A DNA stretch of 64,000 nucleotides from Paratinospora sagittata (GCA_035771175.1 CM069606.1:35742816-35806815), one strand, 5' to 3'; positions 31,184-43,419 are shown, counted from the first letter of the stretch. A program made the numbers and translations. The notes: a model not told the origin generated them from the sequence alone.

Positions 31184-31781
31184 TGTTGGAAAATGGGCAA
31201 ATAAAATATGGTTTTTCACCATTTTCAGATAAATATTAAAGTGGGGCCCACAAGTGATTTTGGGTGGATCGAAGTTGATTATTAGTCTTTGATATGTGAA
31301 GATTAAGAATACATAAGTATTTAGCTATTCCCATTTATATATGAATGAGAAATTGAGTCTAAAGTAGCCTATTTGATATGTGTAAAGTGGTGAAATTTGA
31401 AAATAATCTTTTAGTCCCACATGGGAAAGACAGAGTTCTAATTATTTTCTTATAAGTATAGATAGAATACTACACTTGAATTTCAGCTAACACACACACA
31501 CACAATGAAGGCTTAGGGGTGATGCTCGCGCACGCATGTGAGAGGGCGAAAGGGCGATTGGGGGTCTTAGGGTACATTGGGCGCACAACACTTTGCACTT
31601 CGCACGTACACATCGTCGATCTTTGATCAGAAGAATGAGATGCGTCCGTGTAAGATCGGATCTGGAATGTCCAGATACGATGAATGTAGTTATTTGTCTA
31701 GGTCTGATGTACGAAGATCCGACGGTGTGGGATTGGATGCTCTGACCGAAACCATCAGATTGCATTCGATTGGATCGACCG
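31184..31781 (+). repeat. Copia 3' LTR, copy 1, truncated
   Basis: Begins TGTTGGAAAATG and matches 17049-17640. It stops at GGATCGACCG, after which gypsy B protease sequence starts on the minus strand. It carries a (CA)n run at 31489-31503. Confidence 0.85.
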
Positions 31782-33260
31782 ATAAAGGTACAGTGGAAAG
31801 TTGTAGTTTGCTGGCTATGTTTTCAGAAATAAAAGACTTTGATGCTCCAGAATAAACAAGACTTTAACTGTAACATAAAATAAAATGAACGTACCTTCCA
31901 CCACTTCATTTGTACCAACTTCTTGTTCAGGATTTCCTTCTGTCATTGCAAAGACTCTGCCTTGATTTTGGTTTTGGATTTGGTTCTGATTATAACTCGG
32001 ACGATTAGCTTGATTTCGTCCTTGCACATTGTTGTTGTTCTGCCAGTTGCCCGGACGAAAATTTTGTCGAACTCCTTGCATAGTGCAGTTTCGCGCCAAA
32101 TGACCAGATCGATTGCATTTGAAGCAAAGGCTCGTATCTACTACTTGGTTTCTATTTTGTTGGGGTGGACGAATATTGTTTTGCTGCATCTGTTGTCCAC
32201 CATTATGCCTAGACCCTCCTGACCCGTCGTTGTGATTCTGCCCCCTGTTCCACTAGTTCCCATTGTTGAACTTGTTTCTGTTCCAATTATTACTATTGCC
32301 ACCGAAGTTATTCAGATTCTGCCTCTTGTTGTGATTACCCTGGTAATCAAAATTCTGTCATTGAGGCCTTTTGTTCATGTTCCGTATTGTTTCTTGTAGG
32401 TTCAGTTCTCTTTCTACTAACAGGGCTCGTTCAACTACCTCTTTGTAAGTCTCCAGATTCATTGGAACAACCACCTTTCTAATCTCTATTTTGAGACCTT
32501 CTGCAAATCTACTAGCTTTCATCTGTTCATTGGCGACCAGTTCACGAGCAAATCTGGAAAGTTCGATAAACTTCGCCTCATATTCTGCCACTGTCATGTT
32601 CCTTTGTATCAGTCTCACAAATTCAGATTGTAGCTCTTTTCTGTTCGCTTTGGGAAAGAATTTATCATAAAATATTTCTTCAAAAGTTGCCCAGGTCATA
32701 GTATTTACATCAACTGTAGGACTTTCTTTAACCATTCTCCACCAATGTTTGGCCTCACCTATGAATTGGTGAGCCGCAATTGCCACCATTCTTGGACCAG
32801 TTACTCCCAGAACTTCCAAGTGTTCCTGAACCTCCTGGAGCCACTTGTCAGCTTCCCTTGGGTCTTGTTTTCCTTCAAATTTCGAAGGATGCATACGTTG
32901 GAAGTCTTTCAATTGATCTGCCCATTCCTTTTCTTCAGGTCTCCTGATATTTCGAGTTCCTGTTTCATTCTGCACCACAATTGTTGGATTCAGTAGAGGT
33001 TGAGGCATCTGTCTGGTCACCTGTTCCACGACTTGCCTCACAAATTCAGCCATCATCTCTGGTTCCAAAACAATTCCAGGGGTTGGAACTGTTGTAGGTT
33101 GGACGTTCTCTATTCCAGCAGAATCAACATTCACTGTTTGATTTGCATGTTCTTGCTCCGTCGGCTGAGATTCGGATGTCGATTGTGTCTGCACAGCTGG
33201 ATCAGTGTCCCTTACGAGATCACTCACAGACCTTGTGTTCCTTCTTCGAGGTGCAACCAT
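31782..33260 (-). pseudogene. Gypsy family B gag and start of protease
   Basis: The ATG is at 33258-33260 (MVAPRRRNTRSVSDL). The retrotransposon-gag fold runs over about residues 110-260 (EADKWLQEVQEHLEVLG, KHWWRMVKES, RLIQRNMTVAEYEAKFIELS). A TGA at 32355-32357 and a TAG near 32256 interrupt the Asn/Gln-rich linker. An intact zinc knuckle follows (CFKCNRSGHLARNC). The protease start loses one base at the codon of its catalytic Asp near 31861, shifting the frame. It is cut at 31782 by the copia junction. In the sister element at 51021-54318 this whole gag is deleted. Confidence 0.88.
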
Positions 33261-34048
33261 CTATAAAATTTCAACTCATCTTTAGTACTACAGGAGATAA
33301 TTATTTCCGGTTAGGGTGACTCTAGATTCAGAATTCTAAGTTCTCGAAAATAAAATGATCCTATTGATTCAGTTTCTAGGTTTCATAAAATTTTGACAAT
33401 CCATGATTGTCACAGGGTACAGGATTTGGTTTTGATACAAGTAAACAAGACAAGCAAACAAACAAACAACATACCACACAACAATGGTATAAAGAAAATT
33501 CCCAAACTTTCACTTATACCCTCCGTATTCAAGTGTCCCATACCACTCTAGCCCGATGATATAAGCTTCCATAAAGAAACTTCAATACACCCAAACAATG
33601 CGCAAATGTCCTACCAACTAAGGCTTCCCCGGTACCCACTATGTCCAAGCTGTCCCATACCAGTTGAACGTAGCGATACAAGCTCGTCCAGAGTTGTTAG
33701 TCATTCACCAAACATGGTCTGCTAGTCTCCAAGATCAATACTCCTCAAATACCCTTAAATTCCTCCACGTCCCATACCGCTTTGGAACCAAGAATAAAAG
33801 ATTCATCCTGATCTCAGATTCTAACCAAACAATTTTCATACAAGTTCTTGTCTCTAACCGATGTCCTAAAAGTTTTGAGTTTGTTAGACCCACTGTACTT
33901 TCATTCCCGATATTACGTTATAAAGTTTATGATTGACATATTTATCTAGTTCAAGTTGGACCCTAATCTCATAAAGATTTGATACCTACTCACTGATACT
34001 AAGCTTCTCATAATTCGTTGTAACACTTCCCATGATCTGATGCCTAAA
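33261..34048 (-). other. Gag leader of gypsy B, with three GGTATGGGAC repeats
   Basis: Non-coding leader between primer-binding site and gag. GTCCCATACC (GGTATGGGAC on the minus strand) stands at 33535-33544, 33652-33661 and 33769-33778, exactly 117 bases apart. The flanking sequence is weakly similar between units (diverged tandem repeat). The same layout is at 54595, 54712 and 54829. No gene. Confidence 0.85.
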
Positions 34049-34061
34049 GCTCTGATACCAA
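34049..34061 (-). promoter_or_regulatory. Primer-binding site of gypsy B, copy 1
   Basis: The minus strand reads TGGTATCAGAGC a few bases after the LTR, an initiator-Met tRNA match. Confidence 0.88.
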
Positions 34062-34063
34062 AC

Positions 34064-35649
34064 CGTAACACCCCGATTTTCAAAACTAAATTTCTTTTTT
34101 TTGTAAGATAATGAATATTTTACTTTTATATAAAATATAACTGAAAAGCGAGACGTTACTCGTATCCGTCTATCTTAACCCATAACCATTTTATAAATAA
34201 TAAAATTTGCAAAACTATGAGTTTATATTCTTCCAACCAACTTACTGGTTAAGATAAACGAATACCTTTAATTCTTCATACAATCGTTATCTTCATACGA
34301 GGTACTTGCCCTTGTCCATCCATTATGGACCCAACATTTAAATACAATCATCAAATAGAATTAATGAATTCTATTCCATGGCATTCACACGTGAAATAAA
34401 TCACAGAGTCTTTACTAACCGTAATAATATTCATTGAATTTCGATTATCAATACAATTCATTCAAATCATAAACCTTTAAAAGTCAAATAAAAATATTTA
34501 GTCTTTCCCCATAATACTAATTAATTAATTAAACCCACCCCAACTACACTGAACTACGTCACGAACTTGCAATTTTATTTTCTAAGTACCTGCACGTAAA
34601 AAAAATAGGGATGAGCTTGAAAGCCCAGTGGGTCATCTAAACAATTCACAATATTTTATTATGATACATACACAAGAACATTACAAACAAGTTTCACACA
34701 TTAATAGTTGCAACATTAGATTGCTTGAGTCGAGAATTTCATCACGTTCTATGTCACATACCTTTAAGAAAACCAAACTCAGGGTGGCACAGCCCAAAAA
34801 TTAGAACATTGGCGATATTCCTTAGAATAACTGCCTCATATGTGTGATTCTTATCTTAATCGTGTTCTTTAGTGATGTCACGCCATACGTACGGTATAAG
34901 CACGATAATAAGTGCATTCATAAAACATATTCAACTCCACTACACATGGTATCATGTCACAAAATCAATTATAATAGTGGCCACGCATTCACTATGCCAA
35001 TATTTCAAATCATACATTTCATTATCAGGCATTATAATTTATAAATAAATTCAACTACCACATGAATTGCATGCATCCAATTATCATTTGATCAGAATAA
35101 AATTCATGTTAACACACATATCATCATGGCTAAACAATCACAACATTGTATATATATAATCATGTACAATAGGCATGCATAAGCAATCTAATAATACTAT
35201 GGACCTAATTAATTTAACATTCCTATCTATATATCAAATAAAATATTATGAAGGCCTAGAATCATCCCCACCTGAATAGCTAAGTTCCAAAAGTGTTGAG
35301 ATTGATTCCTCGACGTTGGGCGTTACCAACCTATCCACGCATAAATCACACGTTAATCACTTGTTTTGTATTATATTATATTAATATAATGTGCATACAT
35401 GTCTATGTTGTATGGTGGTGGTCACATTATACATATAATATAACTTAGCTAATAACTTCCACCTGATATAATATGATGGTCTAGATAGTAAAAACGTAAA
35501 ATATGATATACCATAATCTAATATATTATATGCGGTATTGTATGTATAATATATATATATAAATATATTATATAACATTTTGGTTGCTTAAAAAAATAAT
35601 AACACTTGAGTTGCAATGTAAAAAAATAAATAATAATGTATTGTATGTA

Positions 35650-35730
<81 letters not shown>

Positions 35731-36863
35731 TATTATATAACATTTTGGTCGCTTAAAAAAATAAAATAAAATAATAAAATACACTTGAGTTGTCGGGCGG
35801 AAGGAAGAAAACAGGGGAGTTTATATGTGGTATTGTATGTATGATATATATATATATATATATCATATAACATGTCGGTTGTTTAAAAGAAAAGAAAAGA
35901 AAGAAAAAAAAATAAAAAATAAATAAAATGAGTTGCAGGGCGGAAGGAAGAAAACAGGGGAGGGGAAAGAAAAGATGATGGGGAAAAGGAGAAGAAGAAG
36001 AAGAAGAAAGTGAGGGCGATGGGACGAGAGATCGAGAGATCGAGAGAGCACTGGCAGATGGCGGAGAAGAGAGAGAGAGAAAGGGCGGCGAGATCTGTGG
36101 TGGAGAAGAGAGAGAGAGCGGCAGCGAGATGAGGGTTTCGGGCACTGAAGTTTTGAGCAGAAAGTTGAGAGAGAGACCTGGCGAGAGCGAGAGAGCAGAG
36201 GCGGTGATGAGTTGCAGGGGCGATGAGTCACGGTGTGCGCTGGCAGAGAAAGGAAGAGAGAAGAGCGAGGGTTCGAGAGGAAGAGGAGGCTTGTGCGTTG
36301 GTTTCGAAAGAGCGCTTGTGCGATTGGGTTTAGAGAGAGCGAGACGTGAAAGATTTTCGGCGAGATCTCGGCGAGATTCCAGGCGACATGTCGGCGAGAT
36401 TTCCGGCATGATTTCAGGAACATGTTTGAAATCTTCTTCTTCTTCTTTTATTTGATCTTTTTTTTTATTCTCTTGCTCGTTTTGGAGTTTTGATCTTTTC
36501 AATGATGCTGTCGCCAGAGAGATTTAAGTTCATACTTCGAATTTGTCTGTCTTTGATTTTGGAAGTTTATCTCCCCTTTTTTTTTGAATAAATTGGACGG
36601 TTAACTGGAAGATTTCTCAAATTATAAGTGGTTTAGATTAAATCGTGTATTTTTCATAAGGAAATTTTTGGTTGAGCATTCATATACTGAGTTTTTCTTG
36701 GGGAATCTTAGTAAATTTCTTTTTCTTTAATTTTTGGTTTTATTTGTTGATCCTTAGTTATATGTTGATCTCTCAAGCTTACTGGATTTGTGGATCCTTT
36801 CGGTTTTTGATTGAATTGTTTGGTTTTTGAAAATGGATTATTTTTTATTTTCAGGGTATTACG
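34064..36863 (-). repeat. LTR of gypsy B, copy 1
   Basis: A 2.8-kb LTR, minus strand, with gag leader on one side and the pol 3' end plus polypurine tract on the other. It contains a triplicated segment (35518-35960), a long (TA)n run and purine-rich GAGAGA sequence near 35980-36400. The terminal bases are eroded (CG instead of TG and CA). The low-complexity ORFs at 35753-36502 are not genes. Confidence 0.85.
35518..35960. repeat. Triplicated unit with (TA)n microsatellite inside the LTR
   Basis: GTATTGTATGTATRATATAT, ATTATATAACATTTTGGT and ACTTGAGTTG recur three times. GGCGGAAGGAAGAAAACAGG occurs in units two and three. The TA run at 35652-35726 is about 37 dinucleotides. In the other family B LTRs this region is single copy, with its own variable TA run (56591-56642). 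Confidence 0.8.
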
Positions 36864-36965
36864 TTCTTCCCGCCTTAAAAGAAATTTCGTCCCGAAATTA
36901 AAGTGTAAGCTTACTTACTTGCTGACGTTCAACTTTTTCACTGTTGACCAGTTGTATCTCGAAAC
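36864..36965 (-). promoter_or_regulatory. Polypurine tract and pol 3' end of gypsy B, copy 1
   Basis: The minus strand reads TTAAGGCGGGAAGAA immediately before the LTR, after GGGACGAAATTTCTT. This is the conserved plant gypsy 3' end. Same at 50805-50830. Confidence 0.75.
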
Positions 36966-39050
36966 CTAGAGTGTTCTTTGGAATAAGTCGGCGTATTTGG
37001 CTTTCATTTCACTTTCAGGTTCCCAAGTGGCTTCTTCAACTCCATGATGCTTCCACAATACTTTAACTAATGGAATTTCTTTGTTTCTCAAACTATAAAC
37101 TTTCCAATCTAGGATCTTTAAAGGTCCTTCTTCATAGGTGGCATCAGCTTGTATTTTTAAGTCTTTCCAATCGATGGTGTGGGAAGGGTCTGGTTCATAT
37201 TTTCGCAACATCGATACATGGAATATGTTGTGAATGGCGGATAAACTAGTTGGTAATTCTAGTTTGTAAGCGTTCTCACCAATTCGATCGCTGATCTTGG
37301 ACGGACGGATGAATCGCGGCGATAACTTCCCTTTCTTACCAAACCTCATGATGCCTTTTTGAGGGCTTATTCTCATAAATACCTTATCACCTTTTTGGAA
37401 CTCTAGAGGTCGACGCCTCTTATCTTCGTAGCTCTTCTGCCTACTCTGTGCAGTAACTAGCCTTTTCTTGATCAACTTCACTTTTTCGTTCATTTCCATT
37501 ATCATATCAGGTCCTGTAAGTACCTTATCTTCCTAATCGACCCAACACAGTGGTGACCTACAGGGTCGTCCATATAGAGCTTCATATGGAGCCATTTGTA
37601 TACTTGCCTGGTAACTATTGTTATAAGCAAACTCTGCTAGGTGTAAGTATTTACTCCAATTTCCCTTGAAATCTAGTACACAAGCTCTCAACATCTCCTC
37701 TAAGATCTGAATAACCCTTTCGGATTGACCATCTGTCTGAGGATGATAGGCGGTGCTCATGGTTAATTTGGTTCCTAATTCCCGCTGTAAGCTCTGCTAG
37801 AACTGAGATGTGAATAAGGAATCTCTATCTGACACTATCGATTTGGGTACTCCGTGTAGCTTCACAATCTCTTTTACATACAGCTCACCCAGTTTACTAA
37901 TCGGATCTGTGGATTTAATAAGTAAGAAGTGTGCCACTTTAGTAAGTCGATCCACAATTACCCAAACTTTATCCTCACCTTTCTGATTTCTAGGAAGAGC
38001 TCCAATGAAATCCATTGCTATGTTATCTTATTTCCATTTAGGGATTTCTAAAGGTTGTAACAATCCTGACGGTCTTTTATGTTCGGCCTTAACTTGCTGA
38101 CATGTAAGGCATTTAGACACATATTTTGCCACATCCCTTTTCATACCTTTCTACCAATAATTTTTCTTCAAATTTTGGTACATCTTATCTCCACCAGGAT
38201 GTAAAGTATATTTAGTCTGATGTGCCTCATCAAATAAGATCTTTTTAATTTCTTCAATTCTGGGTACACAAATTCGATCTCTGAACCTTAATAACCCTTC
38301 TGAATCGATCTTGAAATTTGCCTTTCCATTATTGACTCTTGCATCTGCCACCCATTTTATCAGTTTTCTATCCTGAGCTTGGCCTTCCTTAATTTGATGT
38401 AGTAGGTCTGGCTTGCAGCTCATATTATATAAGAAAATCTGATTTTCACCTTTTTGTACGCCCAAATTATAATCTTCAATCAATTGGTACATCTGGGCTT
38501 TTTCTGCATCGTTTTTATACGATTTTCGACTTAAAGCATCTGCGACTACGTTGGCTTTCCCTCGGTGATATTGTAGTTGAAAATCATAATCATTCAGCAA
38601 TTCCATTCATCTCCTTTGCCTCAAATTTAACTCTTTTTGTGCATAGATGTACTTCAAACTCTTATGATCAGAGTATAGATCAAATTTCTCTTCATAAAGA
38701 TAATGTTTCTATATCTTCAAGGAAAATACAATAGCAGCCAATTCTAAATCATGAGTCGGATAGTTCTGTTCATGAGTCTTCAGTTGCTTAGAAGCATAAG
38801 CAACCACTTTACCTTCCTGCATCAGAACAGCGTCAAGGCCATTCTTAGAAGCATCAGTGTAAATAACATAACCGACTCCGCTTGCAGGAGTGATCAATAT
38901 TGGGGCCGTGGTTAATCGTCTCTTCAACTCCTGAAAGGAATTCTCACATTTCTCATCCCAACTAAATTTGGCATCCTTCCTTGTTAGCTTTGTCATAGGC
39001 TCAGCTAGTCTCGAAAAATTTAGAATAAATCTTCTATAGTAACCAGGGAG
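36966..39050 (-). pseudogene. Gypsy B pol fragment: RT end, RNase H, integrase, chromodomain-like tail
   Basis: Read from 39050 down: the end of RT ([18 protein letters not shown]), RNase H ([21 protein letters not shown], then [13 protein letters not shown]), the integrase zinc region (HPGGDKMY), the DDE core ([22 protein letters not shown]) and the chromodomain-like VEEATWEPESEM. Compared with 51021-53447, six Trp codons have become stops, at about 37535, 37797, 38030, 38152, 38607 and 38706. Everything before the RT end is missing at 39050. Confidence 0.9.
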
Positions 39051-39124
39051 TTTTTGTTTGTGTACAGCACATGTTAATTAACTAGATTTCAATCAATCAG
39101 GGATGATTTAAAAAGAAACCCAAC
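39051..39124. other. Junction segment between duplicated blocks
   Basis: A short sequence not seen elsewhere in the window, between the truncated gypsy B pol and the second copy of the duplicated host block. It probably marks a rearrangement breakpoint. Confidence 0.5.
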
Positions 39125-40690
39125 TATAAGACAAATTGGGTTTATTGAGAAAGAAAAATGCTAAACGTACGCTGCCTCCAATGAAATTCTCACCACAAAT
39201 TACATGACTAGTGAGGTGGCTTTTGAGGTGGCCTAGTTTTGTTGGTTACGTTGAAAAGTTCAAAAATTTTCAACCCGTAGTTAATGCCAAACGTAAAGTG
39301 CGACGCTAAAGGCTTTCTTTTCGTTAAAAAACTATTTTTATTTTTATTTTTTATTAAAAAAATAATTTTAGTATTACATTTTAAAATTACTTTCTTATAT
39401 GTAAAAAGAATAATTTTATTACTTAATAAAAATTAATTTTCTTATTATTAATAAAAAAAATTGTTTTTGATAAAAAATAGTGTCATTGTCTTAATAAAAT
39501 AATTTTAATTCTAATAAAAATTAATTTTAGTATTTTAATAAAATTACTTTTAATAATTAAAAATATTATTTTTATAAAATTACAAGTTTATATTACTATC
39601 TCTTAAAAATAATATTATTTTTAATTAAATTCTATTTAATAAAATAATTCTACTATTTTAAAAAGCTAATTCTTTTAGTTTTGGTAAAATTATTATTATA
39701 AAAAAACTTAATTTATCATATTTTTAGTACTAAGTTGTTTTTAATAAACAATAAATTTACTTTTTGATATAAAAAAATAATATTATTCCTCTAATAAAAG
39801 TAATTTTATTAGTGTAGAAAAATACTTTTATTATTTTAAATAAAATTAATAAAATTATTTTTATTTATAATAAAAATAATTTATCATCAAAGATTATGTT
39901 TTTCATACTTTAGTGAGGCACATATTTTCTGTAGTAAATACTTAAAACAAATTCATAAAAAATTTAGAAATATCAACAAAGATGCACTGCTATGGCCAAA
40001 TAACATTGAAACAAAAAAACAAGAACCCATTTCTATTAATCAACCTAAAACAATGTTCCATTACATAATTAAAGACAAAAACTTTATAATTCAACATGCA
40101 AACAAAAAAGGTCTACCATCTCAATTTGAAAACCACTTCTGCAAGGCACCTCACATCACATCCCCTTCTTTGTTACTACCATATCTTTTCCATCATACGT
40201 GGGCACTGTACAATGGTCGTAATTTATAATATGTTAACTCGATCAACACATGTAGATGAGGAAATCATAATTACAATCTACAAACCGTAATACCTCGGAG
40301 CTACCAACATTATGCGTCAAGTCTAGAAAAGAAGAGTAATGGAAGTTATAGATGCCTTGGTTGCACGATTGTGATTGATATGAAACTTGTGTAGATACCA
40401 TCATATCCTGTATTGAAATAAGGTTGTCAAAACTTTGAGCCAAATAAGTGAATTAATTTGTGAGTATTTTAATTACCAAATGACTTGATGCTACATTGGT
40501 GACTTCATGATTGTCACTATACTAAAGTTGATGAAGATCCTAAAAATTGTTCCATCTACTATTATTTTGTATAAATAAATAAATAATAAAAGTAAAGCAT
40601 GTCAAATAAATGTCATAAAGCACAAATAATTGCTATAAAATATTTTTTGAACATAATAATGTTACAATTATTAAAAAAAAAAACAATTAA
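39125..40690. repeat. Duplicated host block, copy 2 (with AT-only segment)
   Basis: Second copy of 22694-24190. The AT-only segment is at 39330-39895. A minus-strand reading of 66 codons at 40243-40443 lies just beyond the FAR1 remnant and could be degenerate 3' sequence of that gene, but it is not recognisable as a domain. Confidence 0.8.
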
Positions 40691-40699
40691 CTGTCTTTT

Positions 40700-43140
40700 T
40701 CTTGAATTATGAAATTTCCCAAAGGCTTTCAACCTCTTCAATCTCCAAAGATTCATACACCACATTTTTCGACAACATGTTCACGCTCTTTGTAACCACA
40801 TAGTTTTCTAGCACCTTCTTCATTATGTGCCAAAAGCATACGCGATGTTTAGCTTTTGGGAAAGCTCTGGATATCGTTGCTTGGATTGAAGGACATTGAT
40901 CAGTGATAAAGGCATTAGGCACTCTCCCTGACATACAAGTTAACCAAGTAGTAAAAAGTCACTTATAACTATTAATTGTCTCACTTGAAAGTAAGTGACA
41001 CCCTAATAACACAGATTGATCATGATGATTAACTTCAACAAATAAAGCAAATGGCATGTCATATTTGTTTGTTAAATATGCGGTGTCAAATGAAATAACA
41101 TTCCCAAAGTAATGATAGGAGGCCCTTGACCTTGCATCAACCCAAAAAACATGTCTTAAATGACCTTCATCATCTATATCCATCACATGAAAGAAATTGG
41201 AATTTCTCTTTTGATTATGCATAAAGTATAAACGTATTGCCTCTGCATCACCAACACCAAGTTTTAATCTCCCGACTTTTTCTACATAATTCCTTGCATC
41301 CTTCTCCCCAAATTTAAGTTCTTGTAACCTCCAACTCTCTTAGCAAAGGTAAGATATGACTTTGAAAGCGAGATTTCTACTTCATCATTTACCTCAAGTT
41401 GTTTCATAACCCGATGATTCAACATTCGGTTGCTTCGAAAAAATATTGTCTTTCGCGAGCTAACCAAATGATTGTGTTCAAGGTTCACACTTATCAAGTG
41501 CCACAAACCATATCTGACATGAGCCTAACAGTTATTTGAGCTTTACAATTACACTTTGATGTAATTGTGTTTATGTACTCGTTCTTATGCTTTTGATCGC
41601 ATTTACTGTAACATCTCGTACCTCTAGTCAAACTTTTATGTTGACTTGTACATATTGTCAGACGTATTTATACGCATGTTGATGACCGTAAATTGTTGTA
41701 TTTGTATGCACTCTAGGGTAATAGGAGTCCCGAGACCCTAGTTGTAACATTGGAAGCATGATACTTAGGAAATTCACTTTGGACACCAAGGAGCGTGCTC
41801 TAGTGTTGGCAAACAGAGAGTGAAAATTTGAGCTTGGGTAGAAGTACACTCCTTGGGGAGAAGCGCACTTCATTCCTTTCTTTGATTTGTTCAACATATG
41901 TGAAGTTGAACGGATTTGGTGATGGTTGAACAAAATTGTGATGGCCTGGGGTTGGCCAAATCTGTGGCTTTTGCATTTAATTATGTTTTTAATGGGTTCT
42001 TGATGGAAATTAAGATTATGGCATGTAAATTCTACAGGGAAATTGGTGGTGAATTGAGGGTACACCCAAACCTTGTTCTATACAAAAATAGTTAAGGGTT
42101 TGAGGGTGTTCAAATGGGTGTTTATGAGATTTAAATGATGAATCTTGACTTAAATAGGTTCTATTAGGATGTGTAATTACCTAAAAGGTGGGAGATGGAC
42201 AGTATGGTCTTATACTGAGATTTGCATTGTCGTGAAAATGCGTGAATATGATGAAACATATATTGATCATGTATTCATAACTGATTAACTTGCTTGCATC
42301 ATGACATAAATATTGTTTTAATGTCATGTTTTGTTATCTATGCATATGTAATGTCATAGGTAGAATATTCACTGGGCTAGTTGTTGCTCAACCCAAACTC
42401 CCAATATTTTCAGGGCAAGACATCAAGGGCAAAGGCAAGATACAGGAGATGTAACTACGATCTTTGCAAAATGTATGTATTTATATATTTGTGGAGTTTT
42501 GGGAAGTCATTATGTATTTTTTTTACATATACATGACACTATGTAACGTATTTATAATTTAGATGAGTGTGTGGACATGTATATAAAGATGAACAACTAA
42601 GTTGTTATGTGAAATGGATAAAATGGAATGGTTTGATAATATGTTATTATTAGTAGATGGATGAATTTTTAGAATGATATTGTATGATATGCAAATGGAT
42701 GATTCAGTGTGTGGATAGGTTAGGATGACAGGCTATCAAGTACTTCTAGGTGTGGCGTATGTGGTATTCTGTGTCGGTCGTGACGTCACCTTACGAAAGG
42801 TGGTCGCGACATTTACCTTCTCTACCACATGCTAAAATTTGTCTATTTTTTACCATTTCTCGTTTCTCCATGTACCTCTGATCTTTGTACCAAAGCCTAC
42901 GCGTTGAGCATACTCGTTGTAGACCTCTTGAATATCTTGTAATGATTTGAGTTGCATCCCTGTCTTTGGTACTAAATGATCATCATTGACTTTGTATATA
43001 TAATATTTGACTAGCTTCCCCATTATCTCTTTCGATATTTTTTCTTTTATCAGTTGATTTTTCACCATTTTCTACCACTGCTTCCTTGCTAGATAGCTCT
43101 TCTGTTGATAGTTCTTCCGTTATCAAAATAAATCATCAAA
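40700..43140 (-). pseudogene. FAR1/FRS-type (MULE-derived) pseudogene split by a solo LTR
   Basis: Read down from 43140, the FAR1 N-terminal domain is visible (VPKTGMQLKSLQDIQEVYNE, YAQRVGFGTKIRG) and then shifts frame. LTR D lies at 42811-41607. The gene resumes with LISVNLEHNHLVSSRKTIFF. The MULE transposase core follows: NSNFFHVMDIDDEGHLRHVF, DARSRASYHYFGNVISFDTA, NKYDMPFALFVEVNHH, AFITDQCPSIQATISRAFP and HRVCFWHIMKKV. FAR1/FRS proteins are domesticated Mutator transposases acting as transcription factors. This copy has frameshifts, a stop at 41282-41284, and no SWIM zinc finger. Confidence 0.85.
41607..42811 (+). mobile_element. Solo LTR, family D, with TTTAC duplication
   Basis: 1205 bp from TGTAACATCTCG to GGTCGCGACA, flanked by TTTAC at 41602-41606 and 42812-42816. 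No internal region is present, so an original element recombined between its LTRs. Compared with 24352-26458 it has two internal deletions (near 41873 and 42173). It interrupts the FAR1 pseudogene. Confidence 0.88.
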
Positions 43141-43419
43141 CATTGTAGTAGAGTGAAGCAAATACAAAAATAATAATAATTAAAAAAACTAAACAAAAAT
43201 AAATTAAATTAAAAGGATATAAATATATATAAATTACATCATCGCATGTGATTCACACAAGATAAACCATAAATTTCTCAAAATCTAACTATCCACTTCA
43301 AATGAGTTATAATTTCTTTAACATTCGAATTAGTGGAGGCTTTCGCAACCACTGGAGGTAATATTAACTCATACAGGTTGCTTTTCTTTCAACCTTCTAC
43401 CTTGTCTTAACATTGAACT
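43141..43419 (+). pseudogene. Spacer and TFIIS-N gene fragment (exon 12 / intron 12)
   Basis: 43141-43320 is AT-rich spacer. 43325-43419 matches 21896-21991, the end of exon 12 (GGAGGCTT, then ACCACTGGAG) and the start of intron 12 (CTTTCAACCTTCTACCTTGT). It ends in GAACT, the target duplication of the copia 5' LTR. This is the left half of a gene copy whose right half is at 18223-18290. Confidence 0.8.

Larger units (their letters stand above)
26459..31781 (+). mobile_element. Copia element copy 1, decayed
   Basis: The 5' LTR is lost except its last bases (ATACAGTCAACA). There follow gag (26485), protease, a GAG-pre-integrase segment, reverse transcriptase (28490-29238), a MULE-like insertion (29246-29946), RNase H (29956-30588), a non-coding 3' region and a 3' LTR from 31184 that is cut at about 31781 where gypsy B starts. 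Multiple stops and shifts occur, and the integrase core is missing. It is a sister of copy 2 at 43420-48080. Confidence 0.88.

Noticed and set aside
35753..36502. Long Ser/Pro/Leu-rich ORFs (up to 249 codons) on the minus strand
   Set aside because: They come from GAGAGA/TCTCTC-rich LTR sequence of gypsy B; the corresponding LTRs do not keep the frame.
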